Notes: generated from the sequence alone by a model not told the origin. Counted from the first letter of the stretch, positions 35,732 to 44,810 are shown. The stretch: 64,000 bases of DNA from Cetobacterium somerae (GCF_022430525.1 NZ_CP092522.1:62001-126000), one strand, 5' to 3'. Numbers and translations are program-made.

Positions 35732-36358
35732 TTAAATTATTGATAAAATATCTAATGGTTTATTCAAAATGAAATCAGCTGTTGTTTTAGAAATATCGAT
35801 TGCTCCCCAAGAAGCTAGAGCAAATTTCATACCAGCTTTTTTACTAGCAATCTCATCAGCTATGGTATCACCAACATATATAACATTTTCTGGATTTAAG
35901 CTTAAAAGCTTTGCTCCTAAAAGTAATGGTTCAGGATTAGGTTTATGAAGAGTAGTATCTTCTGCAAGGACAGCACAGTTAATATATTTATCTAGTTTTG
36001 TAGGAATAAAATCAATTTCATACTGTTTTTTCATTTTAGAACTAACTATTCCTATTTTAATTCCTTTCTCATATAAAGTTTTAAAAACCTCATTAAATCC
36101 ATCATATAAAACTGCCCCTTCTTCAAATTCATTAACATATTTAACCCATTTACCATAAGAGTCTTCAATATTATCAAAACCAAGCATTTTAATAGTTTGT
36201 TTGCCAGGATATGCACAATATTTAATAAGATTATCATAAGAAATTTCTTTTCCAAGTTCCTCTAAAATTAACTTTTGTAATGGAATTATATTCATTTTTT
36301 GAGTATTCAAAATAGTTCCATCTAAATCAAAAAGAATGCCTTTAATAGTATTTTTCAT
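35732..36358 (-). CDS. HAD-superfamily phosphatase (PpaX/Gph-like)
   Basis: 208 residues, cytosolic. HAD motif I DLDGTILNT (about 11-19) with the nucleophile Asp, motif II in GIVSSKMKK, motif III Lys in HKPNPEPLLLGAKLL, and motif IV VGDTIADEIASKKAGM. The alpha-helical cap between motifs I and II resembles pyrophosphatase PpaX and phosphoglycolate phosphatase. Substrate unknown. AAAGGAG precedes the ATG; it stands alone on the minus strand between the hut locus and the GNAT gene. Confidence 0.88.
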   Translation of the reverse strand: MKNTIKGILFDLDGTILNTQKMNIIPLQKLILEELGKEISYDNLIKYCAYPGKQTIKMLGFDNIEDSYGKWVKYVNEFEEGAVLYDGFNEVFKTLYEKGIKIGIVSSKMKKQYEIDFIPTKLDKYINCAVLAEDTTLHKPNPEPLLLGAKLLSLNPENVIYVGDTIADEIASKKAGMKFALASWGAIDISKTTADFILNKPLDILSII

Positions 36359-36508
36359 ATAAACTCCTTTTTATTATTTTTCTAACCTCATAGTAACATT
36401 CTCTAAAAAAAATTGGAATATATTTTTAATAAAAATAATTTTGTATTGACATTTGAGGCTCAATATAATAATATCATAAGAACAAAAATTTTAAAGGAGA
36501 GTGACTAT

Positions 36509-37030
36509 ATGAAACTTGAAATGAAAAAATCTAACTTAAATGATGGAGTTGATGTTTATAGATTTCTTTGTGATTTAGGAATAGGAGAAAATGGATTTCA
36601 TATGACCCCTCCAAGTGATAAAACAGAATTCAAAGAATTATTAAAAAAATTTTTAAAAGATTCAGAGGAAATTCAGCCAATAGGTCGAGTAATGCAAGAA
36701 ATATATTGGATGTATATTAATAATGAAATTGTAGGAATATTAAAATTAAGACCTCAATTGAATGAAAATTTATTAATAAATGGTGGAAATATGGGTGTTA
36801 GTATTTCTCCAAAATTTAGAGGTAATGGATATGGTAAATTAATTATAAAAAAAGGAGTAGAGCTTCTAAAAGAAAAAGGTGTTTATAAAATTTTAATAAC
36901 AATTTATGAAGATAATATACCTTCTAGAAAAGCTGTAGAGAGTAATGGAGGAGTATTATACGATATTAATGAAGATCTTTGTAGGTATTGGATAGATAAT
37001 ACAGTAAATATAGATAACGAACAACTATAA
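36509..37030 (+). CDS. GNAT-family N-acetyltransferase
   Basis: 173 residues. The frame is open to 36413, but AAAGGAGA (36493-36500) lies 8 bases before the ATG at 36509 (MKLEMKKSNL). The acetyl-CoA binding motif is SPKFRGNGYGKLIIKKGVELL (about 105-125, R-x-x-G-x-G), and the late ENIPSRKAVESNGG-like segment (DNIPSRKAVESNG) is also typical. The N-terminal half contains MTPPSDKTEF, seen in acetyltransferases of the same general type. It precedes an amidohydrolase gene by 23 bases, likely one operon. Substrate unknown. Confidence 0.85.
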   Translation: MKLEMKKSNLNDGVDVYRFLCDLGIGENGFHMTPPSDKTEFKELLKKFLKDSEEIQPIGRVMQEIYWMYINNEIVGILKLRPQLNENLLINGGNMGVSISPKFRGNGYGKLIIKKGVELLKEKGVYKILITIYEDNIPSRKAVESNGGVLYDINEDLCRYWIDNTVNIDNEQL

Positions 37031-37053
37031 TTAAAATATTTGGAGGACGAGTT

Positions 37054-38289
37054 TTGAAAATTAATATTAAACGAATTATGAGTGACTTAGAAATTTTAAA
37101 TACATTTAACAACACTCCTAAAAATGGTTGTAGCAGATATTCTTTTACTATTGAAGATAAAAGAGCAAAGGAATACTTGATAGGTGAAATGAAAGCTGCT
37201 GGTATGGAAGTTTGGTTTGATGGTATTGGAAACTTACATGGACTTTTAAAAGGAAATGGAGATAATAAAAAGATTGTATTAAGTGGCTCACATATAGATA
37301 CTGTTGCAAATGGAGGAAAATATGATGGGAACCTCGGAGTAATTGGTGCTCTTGAAGTTGCTAGAATACTTTCTAAGAATGAAGTGAAAATCTATAATGA
37401 TTATCAAGTTTCAATTTTTGTTGAAGAAGAAGGGCCTCATTTTAGTACTAATTTAATAGGAAGCAAAGCTTTTTGTAAAAATTTTTCTACAGCTCATAGC
37501 AAGAAAATTAAAGATTCGGATGGAAAGTCAATGTATGAAATTATGAAAGCAGTAGAATATAATCCAGAGGATATAGATAAGATTTCATTTGATTCTAATA
37601 AGTTTAAGGCTATGATTGAACTTCATATAGAACAAGGAAGAGTATTAGATTTAGAAAATAAATCTCTTGGAGTAGTTAAAGGTATTGTAGGATTAAAGTG
37701 GTTTAAGATAATAATAAAAGGTGAGTCTAATCATGCAGGGGCTACACCTATGAAGTACAGATTAGATCCTGTAGTAGAAGGATGTAAGTTAATCTCAGAA
37801 ATACCAAATATTGTAAAATCTATGGATGATAGTTCAATAGTAGCAACTGTTGGAAAAATAAATATATTTCCGAATCAAACTAATATAATTGCTAAATTTA
37901 TAGAGTTCACAATAGATTTAAGAGGAATCGATGAGGAAAATTTATTAACTGTAATAGATGTAATAGGTAGCCAATTAGATGAATTAAAAGAAAAAGGTTT
38001 CTATTGTGAAATTGAACAAATAGCTGAAGCAAAGGGAGTAAAATCTAATTCAGATATTTTAGATATAATAGAAAATACTATAAAAATAAGAAAGTATAAT
38101 TATACAAAGCTCTATAGTGGAGCTAATCACGATACAAGTATTTTAGGACAACATATCCCATCAGCGATGATATTTGTACCAAGTGTTGATGGAAGAAGTC
38201 ATTGTAAAGAAGAATTAACTAAAGAAAGAGATATAGAAGCTGGTTGCCAAATATTATTTGATACAATTGTTGAGTTACTGAAAAAATAA
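37054..38289 (+). CDS. M20-family amidase (N-carbamoyl-amino-acid hydrolase/allantoate amidohydrolase type)
   Basis: 411 residues, TTG start 7 bases after GGAGG. Dinuclear metal site is visible: SGSHIDTVANGGKYDG (about 79-93), VEEEGPHF (Glu pair), LHIEQGRVLD, and a late His in GANHDTSI. The dimerisation 'lid' domain lies about 210-325 (GESNHAGATPM). These enzymes hydrolyse carbamoyl or ureido groups; the exact substrate here is unclear. Proximity to the hut locus and the co-transcribed GNAT suggests amino-acid derivative catabolism, but hydantoin genes are absent. Confidence 0.87.
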   Translation: MKINIKRIMSDLEILNTFNNTPKNGCSRYSFTIEDKRAKEYLIGEMKAAGMEVWFDGIGNLHGLLKGNGDNKKIVLSGSHIDTVANGGKYDGNLGVIGALEVARILSKNEVKIYNDYQVSIFVEEEGPHFSTNLIGSKAFCKNFSTAHSKKIKDSDGKSMYEIMKAVEYNPEDIDKISFDSNKFKAMIELHIEQGRVLDLENKSLGVVKGIVGLKWFKIIIKGESNHAGATPMKYRLDPVVEGCKLISEIPNIVKSMDDSSIVATVGKINIFPNQTNIIAKFIEFTIDLRGIDEENLLTVIDVIGSQLDELKEKGFYCEIEQIAEAKGVKSNSDILDIIENTIKIRKYNYTKLYSGANHDTSILGQHIPSAMIFVPSVDGRSHCKEELTKERDIEAGCQILFDTIVELLKK

Positions 38290-38316
38290 AACACACGGAT
38301 CATTCCGTGTGTTTTT
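38288..38316. terminator. Bidirectional terminator between two M20 genes
   Basis: A perfect 12-bp stem (AAAACACACGGA against TCCGTGTGTTTT) with loop TCAT, shared by the converging genes ending at 38289 and 38320. Confidence 0.92.
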
Positions 38317-38319
38317 ATT

Positions 38320-39477
38320 TTAACTTAAAAAATCTAAAGTATATTGAGCATATAAAGCTGTACCAATTTCTAGAGAATCTTCATCTATTGCAAATTTTTC
38401 ATGATGATGAGGATAATTAGCATCTTTAGCTGGATTTCCAGCTCCAACAAAAGCTAAAACTCCGGGTACTTTCTCCAAGAAATAGCAAAAATCTTCTCCA
38501 CCAGTAATTTTTTCCATTTTTATAATTCCATCTCTTCCAAGAATAGTTTCAACAGATTTTAAAGCTATCTTTGAGCAATTTTCATCATTTATACAAGGTG
38601 CAGTTCCATATGTATAATTAACTTGACCAGAAGCTCTATACGTATCACAAGTTCCCTTTGTAACTCTTTCTAATATTGATTTAAAATTATTTCTAATTTC
38701 AGGATTAAAAGCACGAGTTGTTCCTTTTAAAATAGCTTGATTTGCAATAACATTAAATCTTGTTCCAGAATGAAAAGAACCGACAGTTACAACACTAGAT
38801 TCTAACGGACTAATCTCTCTACTTACAATTGATTGTAAATTCATAATTAAAGCTGAACCAACAACAACGGCATCAATAGTTTGATGTGGGAGCGATCCAT
38901 GCCCACCTTTACCGTTTACAACAATTTCAAATATATCTGCTGATGCCATTCTAGGACCAGCTTCTACAGAAACTTTACCACAAGGAAGATCACTCCATAA
39001 ATGAATTGCAAAACATCCATCTGCATTATCAATAGGTTCCTCTTCAAGCATTTTTAAAGCACCTTGCGCAATTTCTTCTGCAGGTTGGAAAAAAAGTCGA
39101 ACTTCGCCAGCTAAAGTATCTTTTATTTCATTTAATACTTTAGCAGCTCCTAAAAGCATTGCAGAATGTCCATCGTGGCCACACGCATGCATCAAACCGT
39201 TATTTACAGAACAATATTCTACACCAGTACACTCTTGAACTTGTAAGGCATCCATATCTGCTCTTAAAATAATTTTTTTACCTTTTTTACCTTTATTTAT
39301 AAATCCAACTACGCCAGTACCTGCAATTACTTTAAATGGAATCCCCATTTTTGTTAATTCTTCTTGAATTCTCTTAGATGTTCTAAATTCTTGAAAACTT
39401 GGTTCAGGATATTTATGAAACTCCCTTCTCATGTTAATAATATAATTTTTATTTTGTTCTACAAGTTTTTTAATCAT
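38320..39477 (-). CDS. M20D-family amidohydrolase (N-acyl-amino-acid/hippurate hydrolase type)
   Basis: 385 residues. The N-terminus MRREFHKYPEPSFQE, the metal motif ADMDALQVQE, MHACGHDGHSAMLLGAAKVL with the metal Cys and His, and PAEEIAQGALKML are classic for IAA-amino-acid or N-acyl-amino-acid hydrolases. The late GGEDFCYFLEKVPG carries another metal ligand region. Cytosolic. AGGAGG precedes the ATG. It is co-transcribed with, and 12 bases after, a membrane transporter gene, suggesting uptake and deacylation of an acylated amino acid or peptide. Confidence 0.92.
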   Translation of the reverse strand: MIKKLVEQNKNYIINMRREFHKYPEPSFQEFRTSKRIQEELTKMGIPFKVIAGTGVVGFINKGKKGKKIILRADMDALQVQECTGVEYCSVNNGLMHACGHDGHSAMLLGAAKVLNEIKDTLAGEVRLFFQPAEEIAQGALKMLEEEPIDNADGCFAIHLWSDLPCGKVSVEAGPRMASADIFEIVVNGKGGHGSLPHQTIDAVVVGSALIMNLQSIVSREISPLESSVVTVGSFHSGTRFNVIANQAILKGTTRAFNPEIRNNFKSILERVTKGTCDTYRASGQVNYTYGTAPCINDENCSKIALKSVETILGRDGIIKMEKITGGEDFCYFLEKVPGVLAFVGAGNPAKDANYPHHHEKFAIDEDSLEIGTALYAQYTLDFLS

Positions 39478-39489
39478 TTTCTATCCTCC

Positions 39490-40662
39490 TTATAGTAATT
39501 TTACAAATATTCCAGCTATAATAACAGAAACAATAGTTACAGAAACAAATCCTCCAACTAACATTTTTGGTAACATAGCATCAATTAAAAATTGTTTTTC
39601 TTCTTCTGTTTCTCCTAAAGATTTAGCTGCTTCAACTGTTAAAGCATAATTTGCAGGAAATCCATATAAAGCATTTAAAGATATGGCACAAGCCATTGGA
39701 GAAGATTCTTTTAAAATTTTACCAACGACAAATGAAAATATTAACATTCCAACTACACCAAATCCAATAATACCTATGAAAGGAATCAAAAGAGTTTGAA
39801 GCATTTCAGGAGTAGCTTTAGATAATCCTCCAAATATAAAAGCCATTAGACCAGTCATATAAAATCCAAAAGTTCCAGATACATTTAAAGGTTTTCTTTC
39901 AATAAAGCCACTTTCAGCACCAATTACTCCAACAAATAAACAGATAACATATCTAGAAACAACTTCATTAATTGCTTCTGTAAATAAAATTGCACCTCCA
40001 ACTAAAAGAGCAAGCTTTAAAAGAACAATATAAGTTGTTTGATATTCTTTCGGTAAAGGTGGAATTAATCGCTTTGTCTCCTCTTCTTCAATCTCTTTTT
40101 TATCAAGATTAATAGCTTCCCCTTTTCTAAATTTTTTCAAAAGACTTGTTCCTTCTAATCTTAGAACAAAAGCTGTTAAAGGATAACCAATAAATCCTTG
40201 CATAACATACATAACAACAGCTAAAACAGCAAGCTCAGGCAATCCTTTAGCAGTTGCGGCCTCGGACATAATAATTGAAGCAACAACACCTCCGCTAAGT
40301 GGCGGGGTTGCAATAACTAACATTTCCCAAGGAAAAAATAGTTTTCCTAAAACTAAAGTTCCAAAACAAATTCCCAATATTCCAAAAATAGCTATTGAAA
40401 ATGACTTCCATTGTCTAATAAGTTCTTTTAAACTTAACATAGTTCCTAAATGTGTAACAAGAAAAAGCATAGAACTTATAATAATTGGAGTTACGAATCC
40501 AGCTATTTCAAGAATATTTTCTGGAAATATTGTCCAATAACCAATTAAAAAAACAATAGCGGTAATAAAAACAGATGGAACAATAGCCTTAGTTTTAATA
40601 GAAATTATTTCTCCGATAGCTAGAGCTCCCAAAACACAAATAATAGCTGTAATTAAACTCAT
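39490..40662 (-). CDS. Predicted inner-membrane transporter beside M20 hydrolase
   Basis: 390 residues, about 10-11 hydrophobic helices with a charged central loop (about 180-205, LDKKEIEEEETKRLIPP). The C-terminal part contains SPMACAISLNALYGFPANYALTVEAA, reminiscent of GltS-like sodium/carboxylate symporters, and an early PPLSGGVVASIIMSEAA. I cannot name the family with certainty. First in an operon with the M20D amidohydrolase, so it probably imports that enzyme's substrate. GGAGGGG precedes the ATG. Confidence 0.75.
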   Translation of the reverse strand: MSLITAIICVLGALAIGEIISIKTKAIVPSVFITAIVFLIGYWTIFPENILEIAGFVTPIIISSMLFLVTHLGTMLSLKELIRQWKSFSIAIFGILGICFGTLVLGKLFFPWEMLVIATPPLSGGVVASIIMSEAATAKGLPELAVLAVVMYVMQGFIGYPLTAFVLRLEGTSLLKKFRKGEAINLDKKEIEEEETKRLIPPLPKEYQTTYIVLLKLALLVGGAILFTEAINEVVSRYVICLFVGVIGAESGFIERKPLNVSGTFGFYMTGLMAFIFGGLSKATPEMLQTLLIPFIGIIGFGVVGMLIFSFVVGKILKESSPMACAISLNALYGFPANYALTVEAAKSLGETEEEKQFLIDAMLPKMLVGGFVSVTIVSVIIAGIFVKLL

Positions 40663-40907
40663 AAAAAATCCCCTCCAAATAGTACCAAATAAAAAATATT
40701 ATTGTTATAAATTTTTGTTATTATACACTGGTATTATTAATTAAATAAAATATAAAAAATATATAGTTATGATATGTTTGAAATAAAAAATATATTATTA
40801 AATTTCAAGCTGTATTTAAAATAAAAGGAAGGTAAGTATTTTCAACGAATAGATAAAACAAAGTATGTCTTTTTATTTTAAAATTTTTTTAAGCTTTGGA
40901 GGTAATC

Positions 40908-41603
40908 ATGAAAAAAAAAAATAAGTTATTTTCATTAATGATAATATTTTTTATTATTTTTAGTAATGGATTTGCAAAAGAAAAAATATATTCTCAAGGA
41001 AATAGTAAAATCAAAAAGATAGCTTTAACTTTTGATGATGGACCGAATGATACTTCTCTTCCGAAAGTTTTAGATTTATTAAAAGAAGAAGAGATAAAAG
41101 CATCCTTTTTTTTCATAGGTAAAAATATTTTAGATAGAAAATTAGAAGTTGAAAGAGTTTATAAGGAAGGACATTTAGTTTTAAATCATAGTTATACGCA
41201 TTCAAATTTTGATAAGGCATCTCAAGAACTTATAATATCTGAAATAGAAAAAACAAATAATACAATTAATGATATTATAGGTATGACTCCAAAGTTATAT
41301 AGACCACCATACGGTATAATTACAGAAAATGTAAAAAAGGCTGTTAAAAATTTAGATATGAATATAGTGCTTTGGAATGTAGATGGAGAGGATTGGAATG
41401 CAAAGAGATCATTAGATTATGTAGTAAATACTCAAGAAAAAGAAACAAAAAATGGAAGTATTATTCTTATGCATACACAACCAGATAAAGATACATCATA
41501 TGAAGCTTTGAAAAAATTAATTCCATATTATAGAAGCAAAGGATATGAATTTGTCAAACTTGATGAATTGTTAAATATAGAGCCATATAAAAGTTTAAAA
41601 TAA
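40908..41603 (+). CDS. Secreted polysaccharide deacetylase (NodB domain)
   Basis: 231 residues. A TTG at 40896 is in frame, but GGAGG (40899-40903) serves the ATG at 40908. Signal peptide at about 1-23 (IIFSNGFAKEK). The NodB domain at about 37-225 shows motif 1 LTFDDGPND (catalytic and metal Asp), motif 2 HSYTHSNF (metal His), motif 3 RPPYG, motif 4 WNVDGEDW and motif 5 IILMHT. These zinc enzymes remove acetyl groups from peptidoglycan or other polysaccharides outside the cytoplasm. Monocistronic, with a strong terminator overlapping the stop. Gap 40663-40907 holds no other supported gene. Confidence 0.92.
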   Translation: MKKKNKLFSLMIIFFIIFSNGFAKEKIYSQGNSKIKKIALTFDDGPNDTSLPKVLDLLKEEEIKASFFFIGKNILDRKLEVERVYKEGHLVLNHSYTHSNFDKASQELIISEIEKTNNTINDIIGMTPKLYRPPYGIITENVKKAVKNLDMNIVLWNVDGEDWNAKRSLDYVVNTQEKETKNGSIILMHTQPDKDTSYEALKKLIPYYRSKGYEFVKLDELLNIEPYKSLK

Positions 41604-41643
41604 AAAAGGATAAAATTCTAAATGAATTTTATCCTTTTTTTTA
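41602..41643. terminator. Bidirectional terminator after the deacetylase gene
   Basis: A perfect 17-bp stem (41602-41618 against 41624-41640, core GGATAAAATTC) with loop TAAAT, running from the deacetylase stop to the 3' end of the leftward small gene. Confidence 0.92.
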
Positions 41644-41871
41644 TTGCATACTTGAAGTCATTAAAAATGTCATTGAAAGAAACCAAATAATCATACCAAT
41701 AACTAGCATAACTAAAGAAGCAATTAAAAAATTTTTTAAATTTTGATTAGTTTTATCAGAAACTAGCCATTTAATCCACATAATTATATTTACAATGGGA
41801 ATCATCATAATTATTTGAATTATAATCCAGTCTTTGACAGTCAACACTTTTTCGTTATCTTTTATATCCAT
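41641..41871 (-). CDS. Small two-span membrane protein, 76 aa
   Basis: Unrecognised. From the ATG at 41871 the product starts MDIKDNEKVLTVKDW and has two helices, about 15-36 (IIIQIIMMIPIVNIIMWIKWL) and 48-72 (FLIASLVMLVIGMIIWFLSM), joined by a polar loop with SDKTNQNLKN. The frame extends to an ATG at 41916, but that start has no ribosome site; GGAGG at 41910-41914 lies inside the extension, separated from 41871 by a hairpin. The polar N-terminus from 41871 looks like the true start. Confidence 0.7.
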   Translation of the reverse strand: MDIKDNEKVLTVKDWIIIQIIMMIPIVNIIMWIKWLVSDKTNQNLKNFLIASLVMLVIGMIIWFLSMTFLMTSSMQ

Positions 41872-41877
41872 TTTCAA

Positions 41878-41904
41878 GAGAGATATTTTGATAAATATTC
41901 TCTC
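41878..41904 (-). promoter_or_regulatory. Hairpin between ribosome site and start codon
   Basis: GAGAGATATTT (41878-41888) pairs with AAATATTCTCTC (41893-41904), leaving one bulged base and a 4-base loop. GGAGG lies just upstream (41910-41914) and the ATG just downstream (41871). Folding would leave 11 unpaired bases between ribosome site and ATG. Confidence 0.45.
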
Positions 41905-41973
41905 ACCCACCTCCATAATATATAGTTTATATTAAAATTATACAGTTAAACATAGTTATTTCCTTTAAGTTTA

Positions 41974-42007
41974 TAAAAAAATAAGCATCAAGAGAAAATC
42001 TTGATGC
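41974..42007 (-). terminator. Terminator of the lipoprotein gene
   Basis: A 9-bp stem (GCATCAAGA against TCTTGATGC) with loop GAAAA, followed on the minus strand by a T-rich tract. Confidence 0.87.
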
Positions 42008-42019
42008 TCGATTTTATAA

Positions 42020-42268
42020 TTAGTTAGCAACTGTTTCAACTATTTCTTCAGTTGATACAATTTCAGAGTTTGGAATTATAACATCTCCACTTGTTTCTTC
42101 GATTACATCTGCTACAACAGATTGTTCAATAGCTTCAATAGCACTATTAGTAGGCACTTTTTCAATAACAGTAGTCTGTTCAACTATAACTTCTTGTGGA
42201 GCAACCTCTTCTTTTCCACACGCTGTAAAAATTGTTAGTATTGCTAAAGATAATAAAATTTTTTTCAT
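42020..42268 (-). CDS. Small acidic lipoprotein, 82 aa
   Basis: Unrecognised. Signal peptide 1-16 with lipobox (FTAC) and predicted lipidated Cys17. The mature 65 residues are strongly acidic and rich in Val, Ile, Glu and Thr (EEVAPQEVIVEQTTVIEKVP, then SEIVSTEEIVETVAN), with no cysteine and low complexity, suggesting a disordered surface or periplasmic tether. AAAGGAG precedes the ATG. Monocistronic with its own terminator. Confidence 0.8.
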   Translation of the reverse strand: MKKILLSLAILTIFTACGKEEVAPQEVIVEQTTVIEKVPTNSAIEAIEQSVVADVIEETSGDVIIPNSEIVSTEEIVETVAN

Positions 42269-42510
42269 TTAGAACTCCTTTTGTTGTTAAATTTACGACA
42301 TATTGTACAACTATTTTAAGAGATTGTATATTTGAAATTTTAGATCAAAAGTTTTGGTATAATTTTTCAACTTTATAATATGTTCAATTGTTTACAATCA
42401 TAACAAATAAAAATTAGTTTGATTTTTAATAGAACAAAAGTTATACTACTAATAATAAGATTAAAAAATTTGGACATAAAAGTTTAATCAAAATAATTAG
42501 GGGGATACAA

Positions 42511-43419
42511 ATGTTAGAGGGACTACAATTAATTTTAAATACTTTATCAACAGGAGTCGTTGTATTAAATAATAAGGCTGAAGTTAAATTTTTAAATAAG
42601 TATATGATGAGTATAATGAAAAAAAAGCATTTAAAAAATCAACAATTAGGTGAACTTTTTGGAAATTTATTTACTTGTATTCATACAGAAGACAGTAATC
42701 AAAGATGTGGGGAAACCGAAAACTGTCCCGAATGTCCATTAAGAAAATCTTTAGGAGAAGTCTCTAAAGCTTCTCAAATTGTTGTTTTTGAAAAGGAATT
42801 CTACTTATCAGAAGAGCAACAAAAATTAAAAAAATTTTTTGGAATTAGTGTGAAACCTGTAATTGATTCAGACGAAGGTGAGGTATTAATTGAAGTATTT
42901 CCAATAAAGCATGATAAAGTTAGTGAATTTTATTTATATTATCAAAATATAGATGAAGTAAATAAAAAAGTATACAGAGATGTTTTAACAGGTTTATATA
43001 ATAGAAATTTTTATGAAGAAAAAATTTCTAAAATTTATAATAATATGGAACATCTTAGTGTAATTTTACTAGATATAGATAATTTCAAAAGTTTAAATGA
43101 TACAAAAGGTCATATTGAAGGTGATAAAATACTAAAAGCTCTTTCTAAAATAATAAAAGAGACTATTAATTCCGAAAGTTATGCAATAAGAATGGGTGGA
43201 GATGAGTTTTTAATTTTAGTAAAAAAAACAAAAGAAGAAGCATTAAATTTAGCTAAAATAATTTTATCAGAATTTGAGGCTTTTAATAAAAGTATAAGTA
43301 TAGGAGTTGCTGAAAAAAAGATAGAACTAAAAACAATAAATGATTTATATAAAAAAGCAGATATGGCTCTATATACAGCTAAAAAAAATGGTAAAGGAAC
43401 AATAGTGACAAATTATTAA
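42511..43419 (+). CDS. Diguanylate cyclase with Cys-rich PAS-like domain
   Basis: 302 residues, no membrane span. Residues 1-140 form a PAS-like sensor with four cysteines: Cys56, then CGETENCPEC (Cys66, 72, 75), a possible metal or redox site. GGDEF domain about 155-302: VLLDIDNFKSLNDTKGH and the active-site RMGGDEF at 227-233. The inhibitory RxxD site expected about five residues upstream is absent (NSES), so product inhibition of the classical type is unlikely. It makes cyclic di-GMP. AGGGGGA precedes the ATG. No EAL domain in the window; a c-di-GMP riboswitch lies at 60.9 kb. Confidence 0.92.
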   Translation: MLEGLQLILNTLSTGVVVLNNKAEVKFLNKYMMSIMKKKHLKNQQLGELFGNLFTCIHTEDSNQRCGETENCPECPLRKSLGEVSKASQIVVFEKEFYLSEEQQKLKKFFGISVKPVIDSDEGEVLIEVFPIKHDKVSEFYLYYQNIDEVNKKVYRDVLTGLYNRNFYEEKISKIYNNMEHLSVILLDIDNFKSLNDTKGHIEGDKILKALSKIIKETINSESYAIRMGGDEFLILVKKTKEEALNLAKIILSEFEAFNKSISIGVAEKKIELKTINDLYKKADMALYTAKKNGKGTIVTNY

Positions 43420-43492
43420 TTAATTTATATTATTTTCTTCAAAATAATGTTATAATAACAGATACACAAAAAATATTATAAATGGAGAAAAT

Positions 43493-44731
43493 ATGAAATT
43501 TAAAGAATTTAATTTTAAAACAGAAATAATGGCACAAATAGATGCTGTTGGATATAAAGAACCTACACCTATACAAGCTCAAGCTATTCCTGTTATTATG
43601 GAAGGTAATGATATTCTTGGATTAGCAAAAACTGGAACAGGAAAAACTGCTGCATTTGTTTTACCTATTTTGGAAAAAATAGCAACAACAAAAGGAAAAG
43701 GAAGAGGAGTCAGAGCTCTTATTATTGCACCGACTAGAGAACTTGCAGAACAAATTAATAATACAGTTTTACAATTAGGAAAACAAATTGGAATAAAAAG
43801 TTTAACTGTTTATGGTGGAACATCAGCAAAAAAACAGATAGAAGGTTTGAAAACAGGTGTGGATATTGTTGTAGGATGTCCCGGAAGAATATTAGACCAT
43901 ATTAACCAAGGAAATTTAGGGTTAACAAGACTTGAATTTTTGGTATTAGATGAAGCTGACCACATGTTAGACATGGGATTTTTAAAAGATATTGAAAAAA
44001 TTGTAAAACATACTCCTAAAAAAAAGCAAACTCTTTTCTTCTCAGCAACAATGCCAAAAGAAATTAAAACTTTAGCATTTAAAGTTTTAGAAAAGGGACA
44101 TAAAACAATTGAAGTAGAATACAAAGATCCTGTTAAATTGATTGAGCATGAATTATATCACATAGATCACGATGATAAAAAATCAAAACTTATAGAATTA
44201 CTTGATGATTCGAGTATAGAATCTGTTATTGTTTTTACAAATGGAAAACACAAAGCTAGACATCTTAGTAAAACATTAGAAATTAAAGGATTAAAAGCTG
44301 TAAATTTTCAAGGTAATTTATCACAAAATCAAAGAGATGCTGCTTTATCTGGTTTTAGAGAAGGAAAATATAATATACTTGTAGCTACTGATATTGCTGC
44401 TAGAGGCTTAGATATACCTCAAGTTACTCATGTTATAAACTTTGATTTACCTAAAACGGCTGAAGCATTTACTCATAGAAGTGGAAGAACAGGAAGAGCT
44501 AATAAAAATGGTATAGTAATTTCTTTTTCGTCATTAGATGATAAAAAGATTTTAACAGAAATTTTAAAATTAAATAAGATAGAATTTGCTAAAGTTCATG
44601 GAAATGAGAAAGATTTATCTAAAAAGCCTATAAAAAAATATAATGAAAAACCTACCAATACTCAAAATAAACCTAAATCTAATAGATTTAAAAAATCTTC
44701 AAATAAACAACAAAGTGCAAAAAAATCTTAA
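43493..44731 (+). CDS. DEAD-box RNA helicase
   Basis: 412 residues. Q motif (FKTEIMAQIDAVGYKEPTPIQAQAIP), motif I AKTGTGKT, Ia PTRELAEQ, II DEAD (LVLDEADHMLD), III SAT (FFSATMP), V ATDIAARGLDIPQV and VI HRSGRTGR are all present. The C-terminal 50 residues are basic and Asn/Lys/Ser-rich (KPKSNRFKKSSNKQQSAKKS), a typical RNA-binding tail. It belongs with RhlE/CshA-type helicases acting in ribosome assembly or RNA decay. GGAG precedes the ATG; own terminator. Confidence 0.95.
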   Translation: MKFKEFNFKTEIMAQIDAVGYKEPTPIQAQAIPVIMEGNDILGLAKTGTGKTAAFVLPILEKIATTKGKGRGVRALIIAPTRELAEQINNTVLQLGKQIGIKSLTVYGGTSAKKQIEGLKTGVDIVVGCPGRILDHINQGNLGLTRLEFLVLDEADHMLDMGFLKDIEKIVKHTPKKKQTLFFSATMPKEIKTLAFKVLEKGHKTIEVEYKDPVKLIEHELYHIDHDDKKSKLIELLDDSSIESVIVFTNGKHKARHLSKTLEIKGLKAVNFQGNLSQNQRDAALSGFREGKYNILVATDIAARGLDIPQVTHVINFDLPKTAEAFTHRSGRTGRANKNGIVISFSSLDDKKILTEILKLNKIEFAKVHGNEKDLSKKPIKKYNEKPTNTQNKPKSNRFKKSSNKQQSAKKS

Positions 44732-44732
44732 T

Positions 44733-44770
44733 AAAAAAATCTTTCTATTTATTTAGAAAGATTTTTTTTT
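44733..44770 (+). terminator. Terminator of the helicase gene
   Basis: A 14-bp stem (AAAAAAATCTTTCT against AGAAAGATTTTTTT) with an 8-base loop and a T run, directly after the stop. Confidence 0.88.
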
Positions 44771-44772
44771 AT

Positions 44773-44810
44773 AAATCATCTCGTATTATATGTATAATAC
44801 GAGATGATTT
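44773..44810. repeat. Perfect 18-bp palindrome in a gene-free stretch
   Basis: AAATCATCTCGTATTATA (44773-44790) and its exact reverse complement (44793-44810) are separated by TG. It follows the helicase terminator and is not itself followed by a T run. The 10-mer AATACGAGAT inside the right arm recurs at 44881-44890. The remaining 44811-45009 is AT-rich with an A/T-only palindrome at 44953-44973 and no supported gene. Confidence 0.8.
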
